A DNA stretch of 64,000 bases from Azospirillum oryzae (lineage in GTDB: Bacteria; Pseudomonadota; Alphaproteobacteria; Azospirillales; Azospirillaceae): assembly GCF_008364795.1 (NCBI RefSeq), contig NZ_VTTM01000006.1, positions 1 through 64,000 of the forward strand, written 5' to 3'. Below are positions 8,719-20,000 of the stretch, one piece after another; position 1 is the stretch's first letter; each line of letters opens with the position of its first letter. The position numbers and the translations under genes are program-made. Below the pieces are notes generated by a model. It saw only the letters and a program-made list of their open reading frames with translations. It was not told the origin of the DNA and made no database searches.

Positions 8719-9771
8719 TCAGCCCCGCCGCTGCTCCAGCGCCTTAACGGCGAGGCACAGGATCTCGAACAGCATCTGCGCGCCGGCCTGGGCGGTGGTG
8801 GTGTTGGTGTCATATTGCGGGGCCACCTCGACCACGTCGCCGCCGATGACGTCGAGCCCGACCAGACCGCGCAGAAGCTCGACCGCCTCCCGCGTGGTCA
8901 GCCCGCCGACTTCCGGCGTGCCGGTTCCCGGAGCAAACGCCGGATCGAGGCAGTCCACGTCGAAAGAGACATAGACCGGCCCGTCGCCGACCACTCGGCG
9001 GGTTTGTTCGATTACGGCGGGAATGCCGCGCTGCGCCATCTCCTCGGCATGGATCACCGTCATGCCGGACTCGTAGGAGAACTCCCAAAGGAACTCGGTG
9101 CTGCCGCGGATGCCGATCTGCACCGTGCGCTCGGGGTCGAGCACGCCGTCCAGCACCGCCTGACGGAACGGACCGCCATGGTGGAACTTGGACCCTTCGT
9201 AGGGGCCACCGGTGTCGCAATGGGCGTCGAAATGGATCATGCCGACCGGACGGTCCCGTCCCAATGCCTTCAGGATCGACTGGCTGATCGAATGGTCGCC
9301 GCCGACCGACAGCGGGATCACCCCGGCATCCATTACCTTGTTGTAGAAGCTCTCGATGTCGTGATGGCAGGCTTCCAGGCTGAAACGGCTGGACAGCGGC
9401 ACATCCCCGACATCGGCCATGCGGCAGGCCGCCGACGGCACCATTTTCAGCACATATTCGTAAGGACCGATCCGCTCGATCGTCCGCACCGCCCGCGGAC
9501 CGAAGCGGGCGCCGGCGCGGTTGGTCACCCCCAGATCCATCGGCACGCCGATCAGCGCGATCTCAAGCCCGCCGAAATCGGGCAGTTCGGGCGCATCCGG
9601 ACGGTATGGCGCGTCGAGCAGGGTAGAAACCCCGGCGAAGGGCTGGGTCCGCCGCCCCCCGGCGGAGAATTGCAGGGCGGCGACACGCTGGAACTCCGGC
9701 GAGTGGATGTCGGCGCCGCCGCTGCCGCTGTATTTCTCGCGCAGACGGTTGAGCTTGTCCGGATCGATCAT
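8719..9771 (-). CDS. Ureohydrolase (agmatinase / guanidino-acid hydrolase)
   Basis: 350-residue arginase-superfamily enzyme. The two-manganese ligands are all present: His160 in GGDHSIS, Asp182/His184/Asp186 in HFDAHCDT, and Asp271/Asp273 in SFDVDCLDPAFAPGTG. It hydrolyses a guanidino group to urea plus an amine. At 350 residues it is longer than E. coli SpeB and closer in size to guanidinobutyrase or guanidinopropionase. The ABC importer encoded just upstream in the same direction probably supplies the substrate. The ATG at 9771 has AGGAG before it; 34 more in-frame codons upstream look noncoding. Substrate is unknown. Confidence 0.85.
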   Translation of the reverse strand: MIDPDKLNRLREKYSGSGGADIHSPEFQRVAALQFSAGGRRTQPFAGVSTLLDAPYRPDAPELPDFGGLEIALIGVPMDLGVTNRAGARFGPRAVRTIERIGPYEYVLKMVPSAACRMADVGDVPLSSRFSLEACHHDIESFYNKVMDAGVIPLSVGGDHSISQSILKALGRDRPVGMIHFDAHCDTGGPYEGSKFHHGGPFRQAVLDGVLDPERTVQIGIRGSTEFLWEFSYESGMTVIHAEEMAQRGIPAVIEQTRRVVGDGPVYVSFDVDCLDPAFAPGTGTPEVGGLTTREAVELLRGLVGLDVIGGDVVEVAPQYDTNTTTAQAGAQMLFEILCLAVKALEQRRG

Positions 9772-9817
9772 TTTGATTGGTCTCCTGTCGGAAAGTCGGT
9801 CGGGCCGGTCGGGCCGC

Positions 9818-10615
9818 TCAGTCGGCTCTGATCCAGGCGCCCAGCAGGCGCGGCAGGTCGCCGAAGCGGGCAATCAGCCCGAAGACGGCCGCGGTCAGCA
9901 GCACGAACAGAACGGTGACGGCGGCCATGGTCGGCGTGTAGCCGTAGCGCAAGGCGTTGAAGATCTTGATCGGCAGTGTTTCCAGCGTGAAGCCGGCGAC
10001 CATGTAGGCGACGATGTATTCGTTGAGCGACAGCACGAAGGCGAATGCGAATCCCGAAATCATGTAGGGCCGCACCAGCGGCATCACCACCGTCCGCAGC
10101 ACGGTGTGGTCGTCGGCCCCCATGGTCGAGGCGGCCTCGACATAGCTGCGGTCCACGGCGCCGAATCCCAGCGACAGCGTGACCAGCGGCAGCGTGACGA
10201 AGAAGATGGCGTGGCTGACCACCACCGTCCACGGCTCGCCATACTGGCCGAAGGTGGACCAGAAGCTGAGGAACCCCAGCGCGGTGATGACCGGCGGCAG
10301 GATGAAGGGGGTCATTCCCAGCATCTCGAACGCCCGCGCCCAGGGCGCCCGCCAGCGCCAGATGAACCACGCCAGTGGAAAGGCGATGGCGACGGCCAGC
10401 GCCGCCGACAGCGCCGCCACCACGAGGCTGGCGATCAGCGCCCCGCGCCAGCCGGGATCGGTGAAGATTTCGGCATACCATGCCAGCGACAGGCCCCTGG
10501 GCGGGAAGTCGAGCGAGCGTTTGGCGTTCAGCGAAACCCCCGCCACCACCAGGATCGGCGCGGCCAGGACGAGGCCGATCAGGCCGGCCATCAGGCTGTT
10601 GAGCCAGCGCAGCAT
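9818..10615 (-). CDS. Polyamine-type ABC transporter permease (PotC-like)
   Basis: 265 residues with six predicted helices, starting MLRWLNSLMAGLIGLVLAAP. The EAA-type loop is YVEAASTMGADDHTVLRTVV. It is PotC/PotI-like, the second permease of a spermidine/putrescine-type importer. Its ATG overlaps the stop of the preceding permease gene by ATGA, so the two subunits are probably translated in step. The ureohydrolase gene follows after 46 bases, linking uptake to guanidino hydrolysis. Confidence 0.8.
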   Translation of the reverse strand: MLRWLNSLMAGLIGLVLAAPILVVAGVSLNAKRSLDFPPRGLSLAWYAEIFTDPGWRGALIASLVVAALSAALAVAIAFPLAWFIWRWRAPWARAFEMLGMTPFILPPVITALGFLSFWSTFGQYGEPWTVVVSHAIFFVTLPLVTLSLGFGAVDRSYVEAASTMGADDHTVLRTVVMPLVRPYMISGFAFAFVLSLNEYIVAYMVAGFTLETLPIKIFNALRYGYTPTMAAVTVLFVLLTAAVFGLIARFGDLPRLLGAWIRAD

Positions 10616-11462
10616 CACGCCTCCTCCTTGCGTCCGATCAGCAGCGACAGCCCGACCAGCGCCAGACTGACCAGCACCAGGAAGACCGCCATCGCCGCCG
10701 CGAACGGCATGTTGGACTGGTAGATCGCCTGATCGGTGATCAGCACCGACAGGGTCCAATGCTGCGGCCGGCCCAGCAGCTGCGGCAGCAGGTAGCTGCC
10801 GAGCGCGAAGACGAAGGCCATGATCAGGGTCGCCACGATGGTGTTGCGTTGGGTCGGCACCACCACGGTGAAGAAGGCCTTGAGCGGCGAGGCCCCCAGC
10901 GTCCGCGACGCCTCCACCAGGGCCGGGTCGAGCCGGGCGAGCGCCGGATAGAGCACCAGCACGGTGTAGGGAAAGGCCTGATACACCATGCCGGCCAGCA
11001 GCGCGCCGAAGCTGGGCGACAGCGACTGCGGCTCCGCCATCAGACCGACCGCCACCAGCAGGTTGGTGATGCCGGCGGTGCGCGACAGCAGGGTCGACCA
11101 GGCGAAGCCGATGATCACCTCCGACAGCGACAGGATCGACAGCAGGAAGACCAGCCAGCGCACCTGGGCCGCCCGCGGCAGCCGCGCCAGCCGGTAGGTG
11201 AAGGGAAAGCCGATGCCGACCGCCACCACGGCCACCAGCGCCGCCAGCTCCAGCGAGAAGGAGAGGACCCCGCCGAAGAAGGCGCTGAGGAACCGTTCGT
11301 AATTGGCCAGCACCAGATCGGGCTCGTAGAAGCCGCCGGGAATCCGGCGGGCGACGCTGACCGCGATCATCAGGCCGAAGGGGATGACGAAGAAGACGAC
11401 CAGCATCAGCGCCGGAAACAGGATCGGCGCATGTTCGCCGAGGCTGCGGGGGGCGCGGCGGA

Positions 11463-11466
<4 letters not shown>
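10615..11466 (-). CDS. Polyamine-type ABC transporter permease (PotB-like)
   Basis: 283 residues. The first helix is near residue 14 (ILFPALMLVVFFVIPFGLMI), followed by a periplasmic segment typical of PotB/PotH and an EAA-type loop LVEASRTLGASPLKAFFTVV. It pairs with the PotC-like permease as a heterodimeric channel. Both ends overlap neighbours by ATGA (with the ATPase gene at 11463-11466 and the second permease at 10615), a tightly coupled three-gene transport unit. Confidence 0.8.
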
Positions 11467-12554
<1,088 letters not shown>

Positions 12555-12586
12555 GGCGGGCCTTCGGATCGTTCGGAAAGGACGGA

Positions 12587-12615
12587 GCCCTTCCCCCGCA
12601 CCAGGGGAGAAGGGC
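12587..12615 (-). other. Intergenic palindrome between binding-protein and ATPase genes
   Basis: GCCCTTC (12587-12593) and GAAGGGC (12609-12615), with a further C-run/G-run pair inside, form a GC-rich hairpin in the 70-base gap after the binding-protein gene and before the ATPase gene. Such hairpins often shield the upstream message or attenuate readthrough so the binding protein is made in excess. That role is inferred. Confidence 0.5.
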
Positions 12616-12624
12616 ATTCGCGGG

Positions 12625-13713
12625 TCAGCCCACGATCATTTCCGTCCATTTCTGGTTCAGCCAGTCGGCCTTGGACAGGTAGAGGTCATAGCGCGGGACG
12701 ATCGGGGTCAGATCGGAGGAGACCGCGGCGAACTCCTTGTCCGTCAGGTCGGTGGCAGACCGGTCGATCGTCGGCGAGGTGCCGACCTTGCGCGACAGCA
12801 GCGCCTGGATTTGCGGCTGGCACATGTAATCGATGAAGACATGGGCCAGATCGCCGGCCTTGGATGCCTTGGACACCGCCCAGCTGCCGGAATCGAGGAT
12901 GCCGCCCTCCTTGGGGAAGGTGGAGCGCACCGGATGGCCATCGGCGGCGGCGAGGCCGGTGACGTCGTGGTAATACTGCCCCATCGGGATCTCGCCGGAC
13001 TTCAGCGCCGCCTCGAACTGCGCCTCGTCGCGGTACCACAGCTTCACGTTGCTTTTCAGCTCGGCCAGCTTCTTGAAACACTCCAGCTGGCCTTGCTCGC
13101 TGTCGAGATGCTTGGACCCGCCGAAGAAGGTGGCGGCGGTCACGTCCAGCAGGAAGGAGTTGGAGACCAGCGCCAGCAGGCCCAGCTTGTCCTTGTTGGC
13201 CGGGTCCCACAGCGCTGCCCAGCTCTCCGGCGCCTGGGGATAGGTCTTGGTGTTGGTCACCAGGGTTATGTACCAGGACACCGCGCCGACGCCCGACAGC
13301 CGGCCATCGGGGTATTTGTTGATCAGCGCCGGCTTGACCTTCGCGGCGTTCGGCAGCTTGGCGGGGTCGAGCGGCGCCCACAGCTCGGCGGCCATGCCCC
13401 TCAGCATCGCCACCTGGGACATCATCGACACGTCGGCCGGAGCCTGCTTCGCGCGGGCAGCCTGTTCAAGCTGGATCAGCCATGCCTCGCCCGTCGGTTC
13501 GGCCACAGCCTCGACCGCGATGCCGGTCGCCTTGGTGAATTCGGGGAAGACGTGCTTGTCGAAGCTTTCCTTGAAATAGCCGCCATACACCCCGACCTTC
13601 AGCGACTTCGATTGAGCCCGGACGATGGAGGGAAACCCCACCGCCGCGGCGGCGACCGCCACGCCCGCCCCCGCCAGCACCGCCCGTCTGTCCAGTCCTG
13701 CGCCGATCTTCAT
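12625..13713 (-). CDS. Polyamine-type ABC transporter, binding protein (PotD-like)
   Basis: 362 residues with a signal peptide that looks like a Tat signal (twin arginine in LDRRAVLAGAG, cleavage near VRAQS at residues 32-34), then a PotD/AfuA-like bilobed fold: LKVGVYGGYFKESF, PADVSMMSQVAMLRG, WYITLVTNTKTYP, SWAALWDPANKDKLG and GILDSGSWAVSKASKAGDLA. It should bind a cationic or guanidino compound in the periplasm. It is the first gene of the operon and divergent from a LysR gene. Ligand is inferred only from the downstream ureohydrolase. Confidence 0.8.
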   Translation of the reverse strand: MKIGAGLDRRAVLAGAGVAVAAAAVGFPSIVRAQSKSLKVGVYGGYFKESFDKHVFPEFTKATGIAVEAVAEPTGEAWLIQLEQAARAKQAPADVSMMSQVAMLRGMAAELWAPLDPAKLPNAAKVKPALINKYPDGRLSGVGAVSWYITLVTNTKTYPQAPESWAALWDPANKDKLGLLALVSNSFLLDVTAATFFGGSKHLDSEQGQLECFKKLAELKSNVKLWYRDEAQFEAALKSGEIPMGQYYHDVTGLAAADGHPVRSTFPKEGGILDSGSWAVSKASKAGDLAHVFIDYMCQPQIQALLSRKVGTSPTIDRSATDLTDKEFAAVSSDLTPIVPRYDLYLSKADWLNQKWTEMIVG

Positions 13714-13810
13714 TGCGTGTCTCCCTCTCGTCGTTGGTCAGCCCCGATGGAAGTGCATGCAGGAATTAGACGGCGACTTTGCCGTCCCACACATCCCGAA
13801 TTTTTTGTAT

Positions 13811-13836
13811 CTTACTTCGACAGGAGCCGAAGTAAG
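13811..13836. promoter_or_regulatory. Palindromic candidate LysR operator
   Basis: CTTACTTCG (13811-13819) and CGAAGTAAG (13828-13836) are perfect 9-base inverted arms with an 8-base spacer, in the gap between the divergent binding-protein gene and the LysR gene. The spacing fits a LysR dimer site. Its position 42 bases before the LysR start suggests both autoregulation and control of the transport operon. Confidence 0.6.
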
Positions 13837-13877
13837 GCCGGCCCACCCCCTGTCCAGGCCGGAGGATTGCCGATCGC

Positions 13878-14786
13878 ATGAGCCGGATGACCATTGAGAC
13901 CGCCGATCTACGGCTTTTTCGCCTGTTCATGACGGTGGTGGAGGCCGGAGGGTTTACTGCGGCGCAAAGCGAACTGAACCTGTCGCTCTCCACCATCTCC
14001 ACCCATTTCGCCGAACTGGAAGGGCGGCTGGGGGTACGGCTGTGCCGGCGCGGCCGGTCCGGCTTCAAGCTGACGGAAGAGGGGCAGGCGGTCTATGACG
14101 AGTTGCGGCGGGTGTTCGACACGCTGGACCGGTTCGGCGCCCGGGTGCGGGGGTTGCGCGACCGCCTGACCGGCACCCTCAGCATCGGGCTGGTGGACAA
14201 CACGCTGACCGACCCGAGTTTCCCGCTGGAGCGCGTGATCACCCGCTTCGCCGACGCCGCCCCCGAGGTCAACCTCTCCATCTCCACCCGGCCGCCCAAC
14301 GAGTTGCTGCGCGACGTGATCGGTGGCGGGCTGCACCTCGCCATCGCCGGCTTCCCGCGGATCGTGCCTGGGCTCTCCTATATCGACCTCTACACGGAAA
14401 CCAACCTGTTCTTCTGCGGGGCCGGCCATCCGCTGTTCGACCGTCCGGACGACATGGTCGATCTGGACGAGGTGCGCCGTCACCGGCTGGTGGCCCGCAG
14501 CTATTGGGGCGCGCGTGACATCAAGGTCTTCGCGATCAGCGCCCCGCATGCGACCGTCAGCGACATGGAGGGGGCTGCCCGGCTGATCCTGTCCGGCCGT
14601 TATCTCGGCTATCTGCCCGACCACTACGCCACCCCCTACGTGCGGGCCGGACGGCTGCGCGCCCTGCTGCCGCGGGTGCTGTCCTACCACGCGCCGTTCC
14701 AGATCGCGGTTCACAGCGACCGGGCCAGGACGCCGGTGGTCGATCTGTTCATGACCCTGACGCGGGAGGAGATCACCGGCCGCTGA
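13878..14786 (+). CDS. LysR-family regulator
   Basis: 302 residues. The winged helix-turn-helix lies in residues 5-65 (LRLFRLFMTVVEAGGFTAAQ, then LNLSLSTISTHFAELEGRLG), followed by a periplasmic-binding-like effector domain (about 95-300). It is divergent from the transporter/ureohydrolase operon and upstream of the gamma-glutamyltransferase gene in the same direction, so it probably controls one or both. GGAGG precedes the ATG by 12 bases. The effector is unknown. Confidence 0.83.
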   Translation: MSRMTIETADLRLFRLFMTVVEAGGFTAAQSELNLSLSTISTHFAELEGRLGVRLCRRGRSGFKLTEEGQAVYDELRRVFDTLDRFGARVRGLRDRLTGTLSIGLVDNTLTDPSFPLERVITRFADAAPEVNLSISTRPPNELLRDVIGGGLHLAIAGFPRIVPGLSYIDLYTETNLFFCGAGHPLFDRPDDMVDLDEVRRHRLVARSYWGARDIKVFAISAPHATVSDMEGAARLILSGRYLGYLPDHYATPYVRAGRLRALLPRVLSYHAPFQIAVHSDRARTPVVDLFMTLTREEITGR

Positions 14787-14921
14787 TGGCAGTACGGCGA
14801 TCCCCCATCAGATCTGCTTGCTGTGGTGGGATTTGGTATACCATCATCGTGGCGCGGTGGATATGCCCTCGCATCCGGCCCTCCACCGTGAAAGACCAAC
14901 ATCGGGGAGCCGACGGAGACC

Positions 14922-16517
14922 ATGCGCAACTTCGAAGAACCGGGCCGGTCGCTCGCCATGGGGCGCAACGGCATGGCCGCCACCTCGCACCCGGCGGCAA
15001 CCCTGACGGCGGTCGAGATCCTCAAGGCCGGCGGCACGGCGATCGATGCCGCGGTGGCGGCCTGCGCGGTTCAGAGCGTGGTCGAAGCGGGCTCCACCGG
15101 GATCGGCGGCGATTGTTTCGCCATGGTCGCTCCGCAGGGTGGGACCGACATCCGCGCCTATAACGGCTCCGGCCGCACCCCGGCGGCGATGACGCTGGAG
15201 CGCCTGCGGGCGGCGGGCGTCACCGTGATCGACCGCCACTCCCCCCACGCGGTCACGGTACCGGGCGCGGTGGATGCCTGGACGCGGTTGGTCGCCGACC
15301 ATGGCCGCCTGCCCTTGAGCGAGATCTTCGCTCCGGCCATCGCCATGGCGCGCGAAGGTTATGTCGTCACGCCGCGCGTCTCGCACGACCTCGTCCAGCA
15401 GACCGATCTGCTCCGCCGGGATCCGACCGCCGCCACCACCTTCCTGGTGGACGGAGAAGCCCCCGCGGCCGGCACCGTCCAGACCCAGCCGCTGCTGGCC
15501 GACACGCTCGAGGCCATCGGGCGCGAGGGGCCGGACGCCTTCTACCGCGGCGCCATCGCCCAGGACATGGTGGAGTCCCTGCGGGCGGCCGGCGGCTTCC
15601 ACAGCCTGGAGGATTTCGCCGAGGCCAAGGGCGAGTATGTCATGCCGATCCGAACCGACTATCGCGGCCGCACCATCCATGAATGCCCGCCGAACGGACA
15701 GGGCATCATCGCCCTGATGATTCTGAACATCCTCAAGCGCTTCCGTCCGGCCGGCGATCCGCTCGACCCCGACAGCCTGCATGTGGAGATCGAAGCGACG
15801 CGGCTCGCCTATGCCGCTCGCGACGCCTTCCTGGCCGATCCGGCGCAGACCGGGCCGTCGATGGTGGAGCATCTGCTGTCCGATGCCCTGGCCGACCAGC
15901 TGGCCGCCCGCATCGATCCCGCCTACGCGCTGGAGATCGGCGGAGTGTTTGACAGCGTCGAGCACAAGGACACGGTCTATATCGCCGTGATTGACAAGGA
16001 TCGCACGGCGGTCAGCTTCATCAGCTCGATCTTCCATCCCTATGGCAGCGGGATGATGGCGCCCCGCTCCGGCGTGCTGTTCCACAACCGGGGCCAGAGC
16101 TTCTCCCTGGTCGATGGGCATCCCAACATGGTGGCGCCGCGCAAGCGGCCGATGCACACCATCATTCCGGGCATGGTCACCGAAAACGGGCGCGTCAGCC
16201 TGACCTTCGGCGTCATGGGCGGACATTACCAGGCGATGGGCCATGCCCATTTCCTGTCGAAGCTGTTCGACCACGGGCTGGACATCCAAAGCGCCATCGA
16301 CCTGCCGCGCCTGTTCCCCCTGCCCGGCACCCGTACCGTGGAAGCGGAAACGGCAATCCGCGCCAAGGCGGGGGCGGAGTTGGCCCGCCGCGGCTTCACC
16401 GTGACGGCGCCCGGCTGGGCGATCGGCGGTGCCCAGGCCATCGGCATCGATTGGGAGCATGGAACCCTGCTGGGCGGCTCCGACCACCGGAAGGATGGGT
16501 GCGCGCTGGGGTATTGA
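14922..16517 (+). CDS. ggt: Gamma-glutamyltransferase family protein
   Basis: 531 residues with a complete GGT fold: AATSHPAATLTAVEILKAGG at the start, GSTGIGGDCFAMV, the autocleavage site at Asp350-Thr351 (HKDTVYIAVIDKD; Thr351 the likely nucleophile), the GSGMMAPRSGVLFHNRG loop and the C-terminal GGSDHRKDGCALGY. No signal peptide is seen, so unlike E. coli Ggt it is probably cytoplasmic, as in the YwrD-like group. It may act on a gamma-glutamyl conjugate from the neighbouring guanidino/polyamine pathway, or be a general peptidase-like GGT. Only the family is secure. Confidence 0.85.
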   Translation: MRNFEEPGRSLAMGRNGMAATSHPAATLTAVEILKAGGTAIDAAVAACAVQSVVEAGSTGIGGDCFAMVAPQGGTDIRAYNGSGRTPAAMTLERLRAAGVTVIDRHSPHAVTVPGAVDAWTRLVADHGRLPLSEIFAPAIAMAREGYVVTPRVSHDLVQQTDLLRRDPTAATTFLVDGEAPAAGTVQTQPLLADTLEAIGREGPDAFYRGAIAQDMVESLRAAGGFHSLEDFAEAKGEYVMPIRTDYRGRTIHECPPNGQGIIALMILNILKRFRPAGDPLDPDSLHVEIEATRLAYAARDAFLADPAQTGPSMVEHLLSDALADQLAARIDPAYALEIGGVFDSVEHKDTVYIAVIDKDRTAVSFISSIFHPYGSGMMAPRSGVLFHNRGQSFSLVDGHPNMVAPRKRPMHTIIPGMVTENGRVSLTFGVMGGHYQAMGHAHFLSKLFDHGLDIQSAIDLPRLFPLPGTRTVEAETAIRAKAGAELARRGFTVTAPGWAIGGAQAIGIDWEHGTLLGGSDHRKDGCALGY

Positions 16518-16593
16518 CGCCGGGCTATGCCCACATCGCCGACCAATTCGGGGTCAGCCGCGGTCCCTTGCGCGAAGCCATGCGGCAGCTGAT
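16512..16593 (+). pseudogene. GntR-family helix-turn-helix remnant
   Basis: Right at the end of ggt, in another frame, the sequence reads LTPGYAHIADQFGVSRGPLR followed by EAMRQL, a clear FadR/GntR winged-helix core (compare the family pattern L-x-PG, A-x-x-FGVSRGP-x-R-EA). No start and no effector domain remain; after about residue 27 the similarity stops. It is a decayed regulator fragment overlapping the last codons of ggt. Confidence 0.6.
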
Positions 16594-16607
16594 CGCCGTG
16601 CTGTGCC

Positions 16608-16743
16608 ATGGGCGCGCTGGTCGCCGGCAATTCCTCCATCAAGAGCTGGTCGGACATCGACAAGCCGGGCCTGCGCATCGCGCGTGACGCTGGGCACCTC
16701 GCTCGACAAGGACGTGACGGCGATGGTGCAGCGCTTGGCGTAA
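16608..16743 (+). pseudogene. ABC transporter binding-protein remnant
   Basis: Reads MGALVAGNSSIKSWSDIDKP then GLRIA, and after a frame change near 16683 continues VTLGTSLDKDVTAMVQRLA and stops at 16743. Joined, this matches the part of amino-acid-type periplasmic binding proteins around SWxDLxKPGxRIAVxxGT. Only about 45 residues survive and a frameshift is visible, so it is debris of a transporter gene, probably once linked with the GntR fragment just upstream. Confidence 0.5.
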
Positions 16744-17003
16744 TGGGAAATGAGGAAGCTAATCGCTGAAAGAAGTTCTTTATCCGTTCCGCACTGACGC
16801 TGTTAAGCTGACGCCTGTCGCGCTGTCCTCAAGTATAACGGGAGGAAAGCTGACTATGCATAGCGTCGGACACTCTTTCGAATCGTTTTATGTTCATAAC
16901 AACGTATCTAATATATTCTCCAGCGTTACGGGAAGTATGTTGATAAGTGGTAGAAATGTTCCCGGCGTTCCCAGCGTCAGCGGGACTGCAAGAGGTGATC
17001 GCC

Positions 17004-20000
17004 ATGACAACAACCGTCGTTACCGATCTCAATCTTGTAAGTTCCACTGCCGCCAACGCCGGAGGAAATTTGGACTCAGACAGTCCAGTGCTTTCTGGTG
17101 ACGGCACAAAGGCAGTATTTGTCAGCTATTCAAGCAACCTCATTGAAAATGATTTGGCGCCCCATGAACCCGATCTCTACCTGAAGGACATCAAGACCGG
17201 CCAGATTGAGCTGGTCAACCGGACACAAGCCGGAAAACAGGTGATCGGATGGCTAAGCGCGGCGACCATATCGGATGACGGAACAACGGTGGCCTTTTCC
17301 AGCTATACGGATGATCTCCCACCGACAAACAACAACGGGTTCTATGATCTTTACGTGAAGAACTTGACGACCGGAGCACTGACGTTGGTTTCTCGTGCGG
17401 AGGACGGCGGCGATGCGAATGGCTCGAGCTTTGCCGCTGCATTGTCCGCCGATGGAACGAAGATTGCGTTCCTCAGTCAGGCAAGCAACCTCGTCACCGG
17501 TGACACGAACGGACAGGGGGATATCTTCGTTAAGGACCTGAACACGGGCAAGACGACCCTCGTCAGTCAGGCAGTGGACGGTTCCGTTGGGAATGGGCCC
17601 AGTTCCAATCCCGCGATTTCGGCGGACGGAACGAAGATCGCCTTTTCCAGCAGTGCCGATAATCTGGTCCCAGGTGACGACAACGGCGGCGAAGACATAT
17701 TCGTAAGGGACCTGAACACAGGGAAAACCATCCTGGCCAGTCGGACCATGGATGGAAGGCAGGCATCAGGGGTCTTGGGCATACCGTCCATTTCGGATGA
17801 TGGAACCAAACTTGTCTTTTCCAGCAACGACGATGATCTGGCTCCAGACGACAGCAACGGAACCGATGATGTCTTTCTAAAGGACTTGGTGACAGGCAAG
17901 CTGACGCTGATTAGCCGTAACCAGGACGGCATGCCGGGAAACGGGCAATCCATACTTCCGACCATTTCAGGGGACGGAAGAAGAGTTGTCTTCACAAGCG
18001 TCGCCGCCCTCGTTCCAAAGGATGGTCCCGCCTCCGCATATGACATCTATGTCAAGGATTTGACCACCGGAGCGATGATACTGGCCAGCGAGACCGGTGA
18101 CGGCGTCCAGGCAAACGGCTCCTCATTCGGAGGCGTCATCTCGGCCGACGGATCACATGTCGGCTTTCAGAGCTATGCCGACAACCTCTCACCCGACGAT
18201 GCCAACGGGGGGCTGACCGACGTCTTCGTCGCGACCCTTGGCCCACTGGCAGGCCAGCGAATCAAAGGAACCAGTGGAGCGGATACACTGACGGGCGGAC
18301 GGGGGAACGACACGATTTCCGGTCGCCGGGGCGACGATCTCCTCTTCGGCAAGGGTGGGCGTGACGAGTTGGAGGGGGATCAGGGCAACGACTCCCTATG
18401 GGGCGACAGCGGCAACGACACCGTGAAGGGCGGCCCCGGTGACGACCGTCTGGACGGTGGAGCCGGAGATGATCTGGTGAGTGGTGGTCCGGGAGCCGAC
18501 AGTCTGCTTGGCGGCAGCGGCCGCGACACGCTCTATGCCGGCGTCGACGGCCAGACGGACACGATGGCCGGCGGCTCTGGTGACGATGTCTATTGGATCA
18601 TCGGATCCGGCAGCGACCAGCGGTCCAGCGACATCATCCGCGAGAATCCCGGGGAAGGCACCGATACGGCCTTCGTCAAGGGCTCCTATCAACTGGCGGA
18701 CAATCTTGAGAATGCCGTCCTGCTGGACAACTCCTCCCAGGTCCCATCCCAAGCCCGGACGTTCCTGAGCGGAAACAGCCAGTCCAACGACCTCCGCGGC
18801 AACGCCGGCGCAAACGATATCTTCGGCGCCACGGGGAACGATACGATCCGCGGCGGCGGCGGTGACGACAGTCTGGGCGGCTATGATGGCGATGACCGCC
18901 TGTTCGGTGGCTCCGGCAACGATCGCTTGAGTGGTGAAGCGGGCGACGACGTGTTGGCGGGTGGCCCGGGAAACGACAGGCTCGGCGGCGGACTGGGCAA
19001 CGACCTGCTGATCGGCGGCGATGGCAATGACAGCATTGGCGTGCATGATCCTTATCAAGGGGCCCTTGCCGGACGCGACACCCTCGTCGGGGGCAGGGGC
19101 GACGACTGGATGGACGGCGGCGGGGCGCCCGGCCGGTGGGGCGCCGTCGATTTCAGCGACGCCGCCGACCTGTTCCTCTTCGGCCGCGGCGGCCAAGGCT
19201 TCGGCCATGACACGATCTCGGGCTTCAACGACGACAATGACCGGATCGAGTTCCACGGCTACAGCCACGCGGATCTTGCCGGTCCGGTGACGGTCAAGGA
19301 CATCAAGCCGTACACCTATTACCCGGACGGCTATTCCTGGGCGGCTGACATCGCTTTCAAGGACGGCTCCACCCTCCATGTCACCGGGGTGTCGCGCGGC
19401 CTACCGACCTTCACCGAAGGAAGCGATTTCACGTTTCCCGACTTCAGGCCGTCAGGAACCAAAGCCCTGTTCTCGGCCGACGACCCCGCCCACGGCCGCG
19501 AACTCTGGGGCACCGACGGCAAGGCTGCATACCTCATCAAGGACATTGCGCCCGGGCCAACCTCTTCCCAGCCCACCGGCTCGGTGGCCATCGGCGACAC
19601 GCTGTTCTTCACGGCCGACGATGCAACCCATGGCGCAGAATTGTGGAAAAGCGATGGAACCGCCAAGGGAACGGTTCTGGTGAGGGACATCCGCTCAGGT
19701 GGCGGCTCGTCCAGCCCGAGCGATTTGATGGAGATGGACGGCGAACTCTATTTCACCGCCGATGACGGGGTGCATGGTCGCGTGCTCTGGAAGAGTGATG
19801 GGACCAGCAGCGGAACCCAAATGGTCTCCAACGCAATGAGCTCCATCATCGGCCTCACGGACGTGGACGGCACCCTGTTTTTCGATGCGCGGGATGCCGC
19901 ACATGGTGTCGCTCTCTGGAAAAGCGACGGTACCGCCTCCGGAACCATGGTGGTGAAGGATTTCCTCCCCGGCAACATCGACCCGGGAGGGCCGTTTGCC

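Noticed and set aside
18240-19130. Tandem GGxGxD coding repeats considered as a CRISPR-like or satellite repeat
   Set aside because: The repetition is in the protein (RTX nonapeptides), with varied codons and one open frame.
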